From NCBI GenBank assembly GCA_023374045.1, contig CM041777.1, positions 102,564,046 to 102,628,045 of the forward strand: a stretch of DNA of 64,000 nt, in the 5' to 3' direction. The notes below the pieces were generated by a model. The model saw only the letters and a list, made by a program, of their open reading frames with translations. It was not told where the DNA came from and ran no database searches. Below, piece by piece: positions 24,733 through 38,039 of the stretch; positions within the stretch are counted from its first letter, which is position 1; every line of letters starts with the position of its first letter. The translations under genes were made by a program, and so were the position numbers. This DNA comes from Limonium bicolor (taxonomy: Eukaryota; Streptophyta; Magnoliopsida; Caryophyllales; Plumbaginaceae).

Positions 24733-27700
24733 TGTAACACCCCTCTCCATAATCACGATATAATCCATCACGTAGCAATAATTAAAACGTCTCACAGCGG
24801 AAAAATAAATAACAATTACAAATCTCGCTCGGGTGTCACCGGCCATTACTTGCCCATGCGAGCAACGTAGCCAAACTACATCCAACTTCCAAAATAAACA
24901 AGCAGCTAACCGCAATGATAACGAGAAACTCCTATACATCATACTAAATCCATAAATCATAAACCTCGACAAGTGAGCGTCTACCCAATCTTGAAAATAC
25001 ATAACCTTACCATACGACCATACACCATCCTCATTGCTAAACCCAATGAACTCCATGTGTGGTAACAAAAGCAAAACTCCAATTACCCTGTTCCTGCTCT
25101 TCAGCTTCAACAATGATCATCAACCTGAAATGGTGTAGTATCAGCGATAGACGCTGAGTATGCCGGGCCTGGACCCTAATGGTCACTTGTCATTTTAACC
25201 ATCTTATTACTAGGTCGGTTTCATGCTTTACCATTTTACAGTTATAACAATACTGTAATAAACATGTATAATACACATATTCATCCATCCAAATATTCAT
25301 AGATATTCAACCATCCATCCAATCCACAATCATTTAATAACACAGTCCACAATTATATATCGAACGTATCGAACAATAACAGTATAATGTACAATGTACA
25401 TTCGCCGTAGCGTACAGTGCTCATATTTAATTTACCTTAGCCTCGTAGGCTCCATCCAACCGTCAACACACAATAAAATAACCACAAGTATAACCAATGA
25501 ACAACAAAGCGAAACAACGAGAATAATAAACAAGTATTAAGTCTCGTCCATGGTATTGTTCGCCACTATATAAGTCTCAATTGTTTTAGTTGTTCAGTTA
25601 TACCTAGTGACAATGTCTCGTTAAAACGACATGTCTCTAGTTACCCATATATTATGGCGGGTCACCCACGGCAGTAGCCACTCCAACGGTAGAGTCTCCG
25701 ACCAACGAGCCATTCTAGCTCACGGGAAATTTTCTTGATACATACGGACCCGTACGCGGACATCCTGGTATCGTTTTTGTGATCACAGCGCGCACCAAGA
25801 GCCACATCCTCTTGGCTTTACTTCCATTCCATTAATTAGTTAATTATACCATCGCATCGCATTACCAAATTTTCTAACACAGCAGACTAGGGTCATTAGT
25901 CCAATCCGGAGTTTGTAAACTCGGGATCCAGTGTTAGATACGAGAGCGGCGTATAGAAAGGCCAATGCTCCATATAAAAGTCTTGGATAATATGTATATG
26001 TTATTATCCTAGTGCTACAACATTTTACTGACGTTCCTTATATTTCATATAAGATAGCACCATAGCCGCTAGTTCGTTTTTATATATAGGTTCATATATA
26101 CGAACCAATACTGTTAACTCAACAACAGTAAATAATAAGCAGCTATAAATATACAGTTCATGCATATTAATTATCACATTCAGACAAACAATCTTATCAC
26201 AGATCACACAGAAGTCTGAACTGAGGAAGCCCTCAGAGACAATCAGAGACACATAACAACATACAAGTTATATCAACCAAATCCGAGCCCAAGGAGCAAC
26301 CTTAGGACAACTCGGATCAAACCCCTTTACATACCGTTCACCCTGATCGTATTACGGTGGAGTATGAATCAGCAAGATCCTATGCTCCGTGTAGTCCGCT
26401 AGCTTGTCAAGCGTCCTTGTCAGAAGTATAATCTAAACGGTATTAAAACTATAAGTCAGTCTCCATGACTAACTACATCCGGTATTTCCGAATAATAAGT
26501 AACCCCGACAGTTCACCCCTATTTTCTACAGTTGTTTGTTACAGGTTTCTCTAAAACAGTCGACTTTGTTACTTAAAACGCGTACGTCAAAACATTTCAA
26601 CTGTTAAGTTTAATTCGTTACATTTCTTTTAATCTTATCCACCATCTAGTTTAGGTACATAACCTATAGTTGCACGTATGCATGCATGATTGTATTATAT
26701 TATTATTTTTGTATTGTATCACTTATTATATTGTATCATTCTCCCACCATCCACTATAATACAATGTATTGTATGATCCATTTATCTTTAGCAAATAATA
26801 TTTGCATCCAAAAATTTATAACTTATAGTTCGTAACTATATTTTTTTTATATAACCACCACCATTAAATCATATGGTTTCCAACCAAAATATATATATCC
26901 ACCTTATATACATTATTCTTGTGTATGTATATTTTTACCACGTAGGTAATTCTCATGAGTTTCATAAACTCTTATATTTTATGTTACATTTTATGATCTT
27001 TTATTAGATGATTATTCCCATTAGTTGTATTATATTATACAACTTATATTAAGATTATTATCCTAATATTATGTAACATTTTATGTTGTATAATTACAAC
27101 TCCTAAGGTTTATTCCATAGACACCTTAGTTTATAAATCTCATTTATTTATAGTTTGTCACATTCTTTGATGTGAATATCCTTACTCATATTAATTCCAC
27201 CTAAACCATATAATTATTATAACATTTATAACATTATAGACCTTAGTCTAAAATTCATTTTCCAAACTTTATCAATTCGGTAAAGCCCTTGAATTTATTT
27301 AAATTCTATTTTGACCACATAACATTATGTAATGCTATTCCATATGCTAATATTTGACATGATATTCTTATTTCCTTTAATTAATAACCTATGGTTTTTA
27401 TACCAAACTATTTATTATTGCCACATGGGCACCATATCAAAACCATATTCTTTTTCATAAACCATAGTTTCCTTTATCTACAAAATCACCCCTTAATTTA
27501 TACCATGTTATATATTCCATTTAATATAACATTTCTAACTTATAAAAAGGGTATAACCTATGGTTATTTTTTGTAAATTTCGAACAGCCCTTGTACTATT
27601 CTATAATTGCCATTTGGCCCTATTTATAACATATAGTTTTCCATATCATTAAAACTATATTTTATACACATAACTTATTAAATTCTCTTAATAATTCTAA

Positions 27701-30350
27701 AAATCACCAAATTCCACCAAAGGGTTATAAATATCCTTATTAACCCATATACTTTCGATATTTACCATTCCACCATCTATATTTCTCCAAAGTGTCATAA
27801 TGACATAATAACTATATGTTATACATATATAGTTCATTTTAATTCCAAAAGCAACCCAATAAATTCCTAAAAATTCCTAATAGCCCATGGGTGTTTAAAA
27901 TACCATTGTACACCCTTTATTTTTGGTAATAACATATTTACCACATATGTTATGAAAATATTACCATAAAATACATAACTTATTATAAAACCTTAAATAA
28001 GTTATCTAACTTATCTAATTTGGTCAAAACCTACCATATAGTCAAGGTTGACCACCTTAATATTTCCTTGACCACCAATTCCTTATAATTACGGTTTGCA
28101 CCCAAACTTTCTAGAAATCACCATTTAACCCCAAAACTTAATATAATCTTATAAACTTAATTTTAAATCCTTTTTAACTCTAATTTTCGGCCTTATTATA
28201 AACATTGGCTTGCAAAATAAATTACACATAAATGTCCCAAAATACATATAAATTTTGGCCTCACCACACACTTTTTATTTATTTACCAAACTTCCACATA
28301 ATGTCTTAAATTTGACAATTATGCTTGTTTAATTAGTTATAAAATTTATTAAACCATTCCTTAAACATTTTAAGGTCAAACAAGACCTTATTTTTCTCCT
28401 TCACTCACGGCAATTTAATTAGAATTGGTTTAAGAACATATTAACTTAGCAAAGTTAATGTTTAAGTGATTTATACCTTGATTTAACTTAGGTAGATCCT
28501 TGTTTGGATTCGCCACCTTAAGGAGAATTTCTCCAAAGCTTCTCTTACATGTTTTCAAACAGAAAACAAGGCCTAGTTAGTCTCCAAGCAAGATCTAACC
28601 ATAAGAAGTAATTTAAGTCATGAAAATCATGGATTTTTACCTTAGATCTTCAAGCTTGATATAGATCTACTTCGGCCCTATTTTTCCAGAAGATAAAGAG
28701 TATCAAAACACTCTCAAGAACAAGGTATAAAACCGTGGGTGAATTAGCTTGGAAGATAGCTAAGTTTTACCTTGTTTAAGATGCCAAAAATGGTGTTTTT
28801 GGCTTGGATCTATCTACTCCTTGTAGATCTTGGTATACCAACTGAATCTACATGAAAAGGAGAAGAAAATAAGGCTAGGAAGAAAGTTTCACAGCCGAAT
28901 TTGAAGGGAATCAAAAGATATGAGCTTAAAGCACATTTTTACCTTAAATGGTCAAGACTTGAACTTTCCTCCTTAGATCTGGTTATGGCCGAAACTAACA
29001 CTTCCTTTAACCTCCAAAACACTCTACATAGATGTATAGAAAAGGTTGGAGTCTAGATCAATCGAAAAAGGAAAGAAAGATGAAGAAAATGGGCATTTTT
29101 ATGCCTTAGGAGCTTACCTAGAGCTTGAGCTCCCTCCAATGGAGTTTGGAAACTTACCTACGGTTGAAGAGGAGCCAAAGAGAGAGTTTGGCCAGGAGTC
29201 CCACGTTTGGAATGGGACTAATGAGAAAAATGACCTAGTTTTGGCTTAAAACACATTTTTTTCTTATTTTATGTCTTTAATGTTTTGATGACTCACCCAT
29301 TACTGATTTGTGTTGAATAATTGAAGCTCAATCAGTGGAGACAAGAGGAGGGGGCAGCCGTCCTTGATTGAGAGAGGTAGGGAATGATTGATTCCATTTT
29401 GAATCAAAAATGGAGCTTAAATGTTACTTTAAGCAATTAATGAATAAGTGACTCATCTCCCTTGTCTTCTTCTTGCTTGGTGTGCCGTGTAATAAGGAGG
29501 GAAGGAGGCTCCAACCGGCTGGCTTCATCACATGGGTAAGCAAGTGGAGACCACCTTTTTGTTTTATAAGGTAAAGTATGTCTTTTTTTGTTATTTTATG
29601 TAAAAGTAAGGTGTATATTTAATTGTCACATGGGTCTTGTCTCTTGGTCTGTTAAGAGACTTAATTATCTGATTTTATGTAGTCCATTTCGTGGTCAATG
29701 GTCAACATTGACCAACTTAGTCAATGTTGACCCAAACGGGCCCCACATTAGGGTTTTATTAATATTTCAATATTAAATTTGTAAAAATTCGTAAATTCTT
29801 GGAATTAAATTCCTAATATCATATAATATGATATTTTATTATTTTTAAAGGTAATTATAACCTTTTAGCCCCTTTAAAACCAATTTAGAAGACAATTACA
29901 CAAAAACGTGCTTTAAGGAGTTTTAGTGCACATTTTGTGTCGCAAGGTGTTTCCGAGCTCTGTTTTCTTTGAAAACGGTTTTGTTGTGTTCCTTACATGA
30001 TATTTGATCATGGTATCCAATTTTACATCATTTAGAGGTCATTAGACCTTTAAGGTTTCTTAGAGCACATTTTTGCCCTTTTTGACCTTGAAGCACGAAA
30101 GTGCTTTTTCTTTGTGTTGGAGTGTTGCCCAACAATTATAATATGTTTAGTAATGTGTTAATATACTTAGGACAAATTTTTAGGTCCTAAGAAGTTCATT
30201 TGGGTATTTATTTACCCTTAACAGTCAAAGGGTGCAACATCTCGTTTTGTGTTGACCACTGTTGTTCTCAGTTGACTTTTAAGGCATGTTTAGGCCTTAA
30301 TTAATGTAATTAAATATTTAATCCATGTTTAATAAGTTTGGGGTATTTCA
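24733..30350 (-). repeat. 5' LTR of element C, 5618 bp
   Basis: It is near-identical to 14621-20200; the length difference comes from small indels (for example near 25027-25031 and 28436). It is followed on the plus strand by the target duplication CCGAT and the last bases of LTR B. Transcription of element C should start within it and run toward lower coordinates. Confidence 0.93.
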
Positions 30351-30355
30351 CCGAT

Positions 30356-30414
30356 GGTCTGTAGCACCTTTAGTTTATTTTCCGCTGTTGTTTTATTATT
30401 ATAGGGGTGTTACA
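30356..30414 (+). repeat. Solo LTR B, right part
   Basis: The last 59 bp of LTR B, ending GGGGTGTTACA and followed by its target duplication GGTAT. It was separated from the left part by element C. Confidence 0.85.
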
Positions 30415-31937
30415 GGTATGGTTTTCTTGCAACCTGTGTCCTACCGGATTACACCGGCTTGTATGCCAATGTGTTTTTCTGAATGTTTGCCATGTTGTAA
30501 GATAAAAGTATGTAATGAGTTTACAGTAATTCATATATGTGGCGTGACTAGTTCCGATACCGTTTAACCTCGAAGGTGTTAAACCTTAGTTAACTGAGTC
30601 TAGGATCACATAAGAGATCGGTATTCGGATTTAACGACCCGAACCATGGGACATTCTAACCACGGCTATGCGTGTGTGTTTGTTGTGTGATGTTTGCGTG
30701 TGATGTTTGTGTGTGAATGTATGAACCTCCCTTGTGTGATTAACTCAGTTGTAATACCGTATTGTGTGTCGATGTGATAGGTTCCATAGAGGAGTCTTTA
30801 TCTGTGAATATTTATATATTGTGGGGGGTGAGGAATCCGGTAGTTCCGGTCGCGCGTTGTTTGGGAGTTGTTGTATACAGTTTCTTCAGCTTCCTCTCTG
30901 TTGGTTGTCTTCCTTCATTGGTCTTCGATCACCCCTGAGCTTAACCAAGGCTCTTGACTCACGTCTGTTGGGGATTATGTACGGTGTGTTCGGATCACTA
31001 TGTCCGATCCATCTTTGTGTTAAGTTATCCGTTCATCTAACAGGACGGTAACGAGTTATGTAAACGAGCTTAGCATGGGTTTGGCAGCAATCTCTAGGCT
31101 CTCCTAGTGAACTAACTATGTTAGGGGCGGTTCCTAAAGTGATCCGTACCTGTTATGTTATGTGTTATTGATGTACTGCAATGCTTATTGCGATGTGATG
31201 TTATTGTTATTTAAATGGGAAATATGTGGATCATGGATATGAATCCCAGTTTGTAAAAGAGACGTTTATGGAAACCCGACTAGTGGGTAAGTGTCGTCTA
31301 TTAAGGAAATAGCTCCATTAAAGGAGAAACACTCTAGGGTCAAAGAACACAAAGAGTGATTTATTAGGTGTAGATGTGTTGTCTGTATTTGTTGTGACCA
31401 TTGTTGTGGATTGTAATGTGTTTTGTGTTATTGGAGTACATGCATGATTTAAATGTAATCAACCGCATGCTAAGACGACAAATAGTTGTGCGTGGCCCGG
31501 TAGCATGCGGGCTGCGGGATTACCATACCAGCAAAGGTGCTGAGCCCCTGGGGGGCCACCCTTTCTTCTTTTTCCTATTTCAGGTACAAGGAGCTGGAAG
31601 CCGTTCGAGAGTAGGACGGGGTAGTGGTTGTACATGGGTAGCCATTTAAATTGTGTATGTATTGTAGGTGTAGTAAGACCGAAATTGCTATCGGCATTAG
31701 TTTGTAAATACTCGGTACAGTTGGAAGGTATATGTATGTTGTTGTTGTAAATGGAAAGGGATAGAATGTGCAGTCGCTCGGGAATCTAGTCCATCAGACC
31801 GATACAATGTGTATGTAATAGCCTTGTTAGCCAGGGGTGGTTAACGGCGTGTAACACCAACGAGTTAAGTAATGTGATGAAGTATGTTTTCCGCTGCAGT
31901 TAATTGTTAAGTGTGTTGTTGTTAGTTGGGTGTTACA
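30415..31937 (+). repeat. Solo LTR A, right part
   Basis: It continues LTR A after LTR B and ends GGGTGTTACA, followed by GTAGT. Near 31540-31590 it has the block CCCCTGGGGGG followed by CAGGTACAAGG, alike to CCCTCCCGGGG and CAGGTACAAAT in LTR B (14399-14440). Small open frames are scattered here and no gene is supported. Confidence 0.82.
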
Positions 31938-31942
31938 GTAGT

Positions 31943-34084
31943 AGCTTGAAAGTTTGCAGGATGCGTTGTTGTTGACCTTTTTCGGTTACATAAGATAGAT
32001 ATCTAAATAAGTATGCCTTGCCCAAGTCAATTAGATAATTTCATAAGGTTCCTAAGTGACATAGAATTGGCACAGTACCTCAAGGCCGGAGGGAGGGCAC
32101 CGTGAATCGTGGCCCAAGTCATCAAGGATATGTCAATGTGCTGAATTGATAGCATACCGTCCGTTTAGCTGAGTGGTGACACAGATGGTTTCATCACTAC
32201 AGGCCTTGCCTGGGGTCCCAGTGCTTAGTGCTGCATGGAAATGGCACACACACGCAATATTGTTAGCAAATAGGTCTTGTTGTGGGCGTCTAGTGCGTAA
32301 TCTGGGTGTTGCACCTAAACACCCTACCGCAGCCACAAAAAATGACTTTTTTTTTTTCAAAAGTTAGCACACTTAGTTAACATTGTTGGACACTTATGAA
32401 GTCCGAATATGCCCCTTGAGTAATAAAACATGTTGGCAAAGTTTCATGGCAAATGGAGCTTACAATTGCCTTGGTGATTTTTAATGGTCTCTATCCAATG
32501 TTTATTATTTGGCTACAATGAGACATGTCTGACAGAGTTGTGGCCTCTTGTCATGCTTGGAGGCAATACCTAATTAAACGGATGCAACATAGAAGCGTGA
32601 CAAAAACACCATATGTAACTTTTTTTAGTGGAAACGACGAAAAAGAGTGCATATTGACATGTTTCAACTAACAAACCTCGAAACATGATGACTATTTTTT
32701 AAAAGACTAGAATAACCTTTCGAAGATTTTTGGTTCGAACCGCTGAATACAGAGTCCTGTTTTCTTATGGTTCATTCAAACGGTTTTTGTCATATAAATA
32801 TTGAGATAGGGATGTCGTAATAGATATTCTTTTAGCACTGATAATTTGAATTAGGACTTTGGAAAGGGACCATGGAACTTGAATTTAGACTTTGGACAAC
32901 GACGTTGGATTTTGAGTAGATATATTATAGTTTACTTATATCTTGTAGATATTATTTTTAGTTTACCATTTACGAATCTCTTATTATCACTTCCTTATCA
33001 CTATTTTTATCATATTGCTAGCCTTTTTGAAAATTCGGTTGCTCATTATCAATGTTGGTAGTTTAAATAACTCTTTGAGTGTAAATCGACAATGTTGTAT
33101 GAGTCCCTTCTATATCCCATAATGCTGACATACAGGACGGAGCCACGAATTGAAATTAATGGTATGAATAAAATTACATATAATTATGGGCACTATATAA
33201 ACCAGTTAACTAACATGTGAAATTGGATTTGTTTAGTCCAAAGTTACAACATTAGTATAGAGTGTCAAGCCGAATACATACTACGTAGATCTTGATCTAA
33301 AGTCATTAATTTTATACTATCATATTTAGTAAACATATCGCGTTTATGTTCTCAAAAGTATAGGCTCCCCCAGCACTGACTCGCAAGCGTATCTGAGTGC
33401 TGAGGCAATGCATAAAACACACGAATAGAATAATAAACAAAAACGGGGAGATGTGAGAAGAAGCATGTGATGGTCGTAGTGACCATGTCGCAGCAATTGC
33501 GAGCACTTGTGAGACATCAGATTGATATAACTTCACTCCTTTGAATTTACTTCATGATTTTCCAAATCATTTTTTTTTCGTGACCAGTTTTTCTACTCAT
33601 TGAATAACAGCAAAATATATAAATTATTTGATTCCCTTTCTTCATTTTACCAGTCCGCCATGTGTATTAATTTACTCCTGTTCTCGTTTCCATCCAAACA
33701 AATCAAGGATGGCCACACACACAAACATTAGAGACGCAGATAGGGATTGGGAAATGTGGACATCACATGGCCTTGTACGCAAGACACGTTTATTGGAATA
33801 GACGACTATTGCGCATTAATGTATACACATGTGCTTCTTGGGCCTTATGCATACATAAATCTGCTCTGATTGTGTCCCCTCCGATAGTTGAAAATACATG
33901 CTTGATTGTTTGGTCATGTCTACGAAGGTGTATATATTTTTTTCTATCTGACCCCACGGCCCACTCTTGTGTATATTTTCTTGTCTTAATCTAATTGAGA
34001 TGGCCCTACTTCGACTGAGGCTCCACGTCCATCAAGCTGGATCTGAAGTTCTCAACACGAATTTTGATTTTGGAAATATGTATT
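31943..34084. other. Unassigned AT-rich DNA
   Basis: I see no supported gene. A short T-run lies at 32347-32358. At 33134-33155 GACGGAGCCACGAATTGAA resembles a motif common in plant transposon debris, but no element borders were found. Around 33370-33405 CAGCACTGACTC is repeated as an inverse (GAGTGCTGAG). The open frames of 60-75 codons are scattered with no family signature. Confidence 0.4.
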
Positions 34085-34591
34085 TAGGGGTGACAAAACC
34101 GGTACATAGTTGTTGTTCGACTAAATTCAAAAATTAAACGGGTTGAATCGACTCAACTTAATTTGTGTCCGAATATAGAACCTAAATCTAATCCGGCTAT
34201 CAAATGGGCTGATCTGACCTAATCAAATATGAAACTCAAACCGATATATATCCAAATCGAAACTAAGTAAACCATTTAGTTATGGGTAAGAAAATAATTT
34301 GACTAATTAACATGACTTTTTTATAATTATATGATATTATTAAATTCACTTTAAGTAAATAAATTATTTAAAATATTTTTGTATCTTATTAATATCAAAT
34401 TTTGATAAAATATAAATTATTTAAACGGTTTACGGATTACACGTTTTAAATTCAAACCCGACACAGTTATTATGCGCGTCAATCTGAACATCACTCATTT
34501 ATTTAATTATGTCAAATTTAAAATCTAAACCTATAAAATTTGTGTCGGATTTGTGTTGATCAAACAGGTTGTGTTGAGATTACCATCACTA
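34085..34591. mobile_element. hAT-type MITE, decayed, 507 bp
   Basis: It starts TAGGGGTGACAAAACCGG and ends GAGATTACCATCACTA, giving short inverted ends (TAGGGGTG and TAGTGATG). The flanks TATGTATT (34077-34084) and TATGTCGG (34592-34599) resemble an 8-bp duplication with mutations. It has no coding capacity, and its AT-rich interior fits a non-autonomous hAT element. Confidence 0.6.
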
Positions 34592-35169
34592 TATGTCGGG
34601 GTGCCTTTGTGTACCAACCTATTGGACTGTGTCTTGGAATGGGATCTATTCGAGACCTGATTTTCTTATCTATTTTATTTCACTGGTTAGCTTTTCAAAT
34701 TCCCTCTCTTTTCTTCTATGCATGTGTCCGGCTGCACTTATATGATGGGAAGATATTTTTTATTTTTCAAGACTTAATATTGTAATATTAATGATGTATA
34801 AAATGAGCTTGTTATATGTGTTAGGTGATAACATGTATTATTTTTATTAACTGAATATATATAAGTGATCATTGTATTTATATTTTAGTCTGACTATATA
34901 AATATTTTATATAATCTTATCACTTTGTTTGTGATATTAGCACATGTATTAATATGTTACATGTAGTATTAATTTTTGGAGTTGATTTCCCCTTAATAAT
35001 GTTCTTTCTTTGTTTAGAGATTTTTAAATATGATTTAGTGTCCATCTTGTACAATACATTTTTATAATAATATTCCATAACTAATCTCGATCATTAGATG
35101 GATCATTACTGATCATTTCCTTTTATTTAAATTAATTCCTTATTAATTAAGGTAATTAATGTTTGGGTA
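34592..35169. other. AT-rich DNA ending in a Tekay-like LTR terminus
   Basis: No gene is seen. The last bases TTGGGTATTTCA read on the minus strand as TGAAATACCCAA, like the LTR starts of A, B and C, and the preceding AT-rich TTAATTAAGGTAATTAATG also resembles the LTR of C. The other LTR end was not located, so the extent of this LTR is unknown. Confidence 0.45.
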
Positions 35170-36470
35170 TTTCAACTGAAGCCAAATCCAAAAGAGCACC
35201 TCAATGCCGTCTTTATGAGAGAAATTAAGGAAGAGGAGATGGTGGTGACTAGAGTAGTTGAGATCCCCAACCTTCATCCTTACCTTCAAGAGTGGCAATT
35301 GCTATTGAAGCATTCAAAGCAAAAATGTCCCTACTCGAAACCTCAGCCACAAGAAGTGAACATCTCATTCAAACCGAGAGGGCTTTCCTTGAGACGCTTT
35401 TAGCCGGTTATGAAAATGAAAAGACGAAGTTGGAAGATGGATATGAAAAAGCCAATGCACTCACCTTGAAAAGTGGTAGAAAAACACAAGAAATTCAAGT
35501 CCCACATGAGTCAGACGAACCCAGGGAGGATGATGAAGAGAGGGCTGAGGTTCCAAAGGAGGAAACTTCTCAAAGCATTCCCACAAACCCCTCTACTCAA
35601 AAACCCTCTCCTTATAAACCACCCTTACCTTTCTCTAGTCGACTCAAGAAACATAAACTTGATGCAAAGTAAGGAAAATTTCTGGCAGTGCTGAAACAAT
35701 TAAATGTCAATATTTCGTTTGTGGTCCTTATTGCCAAGATGCCTAAATACGCCAAATTTCTCAAGCATCTCATCTCCAACAAGTCAAAATTGGCCAAAGT
35801 CGGAACCATCAAACTCAGTGAGACTTGCTCCTCTATTCTTTATCAACCTTTGCCTTCGAAGTGTAGTGACCTAGGTAGCTTTTCCATCCTGGTCATGGTC
35901 GGTAGCACCTCATTTCAATACTCTATATGTGACTTAGGTACTTCCATCAACTTGATGCCTTTCTCTACTTTCAAGAGGTTGAGAATTGGCGAAATGAAAA
36001 AGACTAATATGGTCCTTCAGCTTATGGATGGGTCAACGGCTTATCCAAGTGGAGTGGTGGAAGATGTTATCATCAAAGTGGAGCACCTATACTTCCCATG
36101 CGATTTTTTTCATTCTGAACATCGAAGAGAACTCCACTACACCCCTCATCCTTGGTCGACCCTTCCTTTCTACCGCTGATGCTCAAATTGCAGTGGCTAA
36201 AAGGACCATCACTTTACAAGCTATGACAAGAAGTTGGTCTTCATCGCTGGGAGATCTTCAAATAGCAAATCAGCTATGGTCAAGGTTGTGGAAAAATAGG
36301 CCCAACCACATTCATCTTCTTCACTTATCTTTATCACCTTACCAGAGGGAATGACTATAAAGAGGAATCGCCATTGATCCTTGATGAAAAAAAGAAGCAG
36401 GTGAAAAAGGAAAAGCAAAACACTCACCAAAGTTGAAGCCCAATTATGCATTTAATTCATGCTTTGGGTA
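35170..36470 (+). pseudogene. Athila-type gag C-terminus and protease, broken
   Basis: The gag tail has NALTLKSGRKTQ (about 35452-35487) and a Pro-rich stretch, typical of Athila-like Ty3/gypsy elements. Then KFLAVLKQLNVNISF, MPKYAKFLKHL and the protease core ICDLGTSINLMP (about 35926-35961), in which the usual catalytic D-T/S-G reads D-L-G, as in plant Athila relatives. A TAA at 35670-35672 interrupts the same frame between the two parts. A frameshift near 36105 moves the protease end (LILGRPFLSTA) to another frame. The gag N-terminus and 5' LTR are missing. Confidence 0.82.
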
Positions 36471-37480
36471 CTCTCCTCACAGAGACCGTCCAAGTTTGAT
36501 CTAATCTCACTATGGTCTAGCCAAAGACCTTAAAAAGAATGGAGGATTTTTAGGTGGCAACCCGGATTTCTTTCCATCACTTTTCATTATTCGAGTAGTG
36601 TAGTTTTTGTTAGTTATTTATGCTTATTTGAAGCTCTTATTATGCTTGTTTCTTGTTGTTTGTGGTGCTTTTCTGTCTTGTGGATGTTAATAAGTATTTT
36701 GGCAAAAGAAAATTTTGATTAGGAGAAAATTTTGTCCGGCGACCCATAGGACCAACCCATGTGGGTCGGTCGAGCTGCTTCTGAACTTATTGGAATCGAC
36801 TGACCCATTAGGACCGGTCGGGTCAAAAATTTTGAAATTCTAGTTTCTGGAACTAACCGCCAATGGGTACTGACCCACTACGTTGGTCAGGTTAAAAAAA
36901 ATCAAAAAATGCAGTGTTTTTCTCTTTTTCTTTCTATTTACTTCCTCTCACCATCTCGACACAAACCGCACCATCCTTCTTCCTCCCAGCACCCAACTCT
37001 CACTTCTTCTCTTCTCCTTACGCTCAGCCAACTCCACCGTCCGACCGCCGCCACTGCAGCCATGACTCGCCAGCACCAGCAATCAGCCCCTCCCCATCTC
37101 CAGATCCCTAAATTGAACACTTTGTCCCCAAATCGCTCCAATCTAATTCCTATCGAAGTTGTGCCCAAAAATTGTCAATTTTTGTTAAATTCCTTCTTCA
37201 AATCACCAAGGTATGAGATTCTAACCCTAACTTGTCAGTTTTTAGAGTTTTTGCAAAAGTTACACTGGGCTAGAATATGTGCGAACCAAACAGGTCTTAT
37301 GCCGAAATTTCTGATTTTTACAAATTTGATGATGAGAATGCTTCAAATTGATCATTTTAGGGTTTTTGTGCGGAATTGGGCAAGAAATTGTGGCATTGTA
37401 TTGGTTTTAGCATAATGTTTGTACTTAATGCCTTAAATTGAATTGTGGTTAGTGTATCATAAATTACCTATGGTTGGTTG
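36471..37480 (+). other. Post-protease region of the Athila-like element, pol absent
   Basis: Right after the protease comes a block with GGTGGCAACCCGG (about 36550-36565), which in Athila-like elements lies downstream of integrase. RT, RNase H and integrase are therefore deleted. Around 36735-36895 copies of GACCCATGTGGGTCGG recur. From 36900 to 37230 there is a C-rich leader-like stretch with short Ser/Pro/Thr-rich open frames; a GGTATGAG donor-like site lies near 37210. I do not believe these frames are a host gene, but that is not excluded. Confidence 0.5.
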
Positions 37481-38039
37481 TAGAGCTGATCAACTGGGCG
37501 GACGGGCCGGGTTCGGACCGGGCTAGACATAAATTTTCAGCCAATCGGGCCAAGTGTTTAGTCCAAACCCGCCCAATCGGGCCAATCATCTGAACCGAAC
37601 CCCCCTCACATAAAAAAATGCTCATGCCATAGCCCGGCCCGTCCAGCCCGCTTTTAACTCAAATTTCTCTATTTAGTAACATAGATTTTAAAGTATAGAT
37701 ACATAGTATAGATTTTAAAGAGTGTGCACGACACAAAATAAAATTTATAAGACGAAGAGTATGCGGTCATTTAGTTGAATAATTACTACTGTACTATTGT
37801 AAGCATTTTATTACTTTTGTTTACATATTTATATAACATATACTAATGTAAGATGTACTATGACATTGGGCGGGCCGGGCCATCAACTGGGCAAAATATT
37901 TAGCCATAACCCGGCCCGAAAAAAAATTCAGGCTGCTTTTTTTGTCCGAACCCGCCAGTTATTTTTTCTACCCGTACCCATTGGTCGAAAATACGGGCCG
38001 GGCTGGGCGGTTGGGCTATCCTGATTATGATCGGCTCTA
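37481..38039. mobile_element. hAT-type MITE, 559 bp, with 8-bp duplication
   Basis: It starts TAGAGCTGATCA and ends TGATCGGCTCTA, an imperfect terminal inverted repeat. Perfect 8-bp flanks GTTGGTTG are at 37473-37480 and 38040-38047. Both ends carry inverted GGGCCGGGC-type sequence, as in common plant hAT MITEs. It has no open frame of note. It inserted into the non-coding part of the Athila-like element. Confidence 0.85.

Larger units (their letters stand above)
14621..30350 (-). mobile_element. Element C: young Tekay-like Ty3/gypsy element lacking pol
   Basis: The element runs on the minus strand and is 15.73 kb long: 5' LTR 24733-30350, primer site, gag, a degraded middle, a chromodomain remnant, purine tracts, and 3' LTR 14621-20200. 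The 5-bp duplication CCGAT flanks it (14616-14620 and 30351-30355), and it lies inside solo LTR B. The LTRs differ only at scattered bases and small indels, which points to recent insertion. The internal part is only 4.5 kb; no protease, RT, RNase H or integrase core was found. It therefore looks non-autonomous, comparable to large retrotransposon derivatives (LARDs). The Tekay/Del assignment rests on the TGAAATACCCC LTR start, the primer site, the chromodomain tail and the TTCGGGACGAAGTC block before the purine tract. Confidence 0.88.

Noticed and set aside
36909..37415. 168-codon Ser/Pro/Thr-rich open frame
   Set aside because: Several overlapping frames are open because of C-rich composition, and it lies in non-coding transposon sequence.
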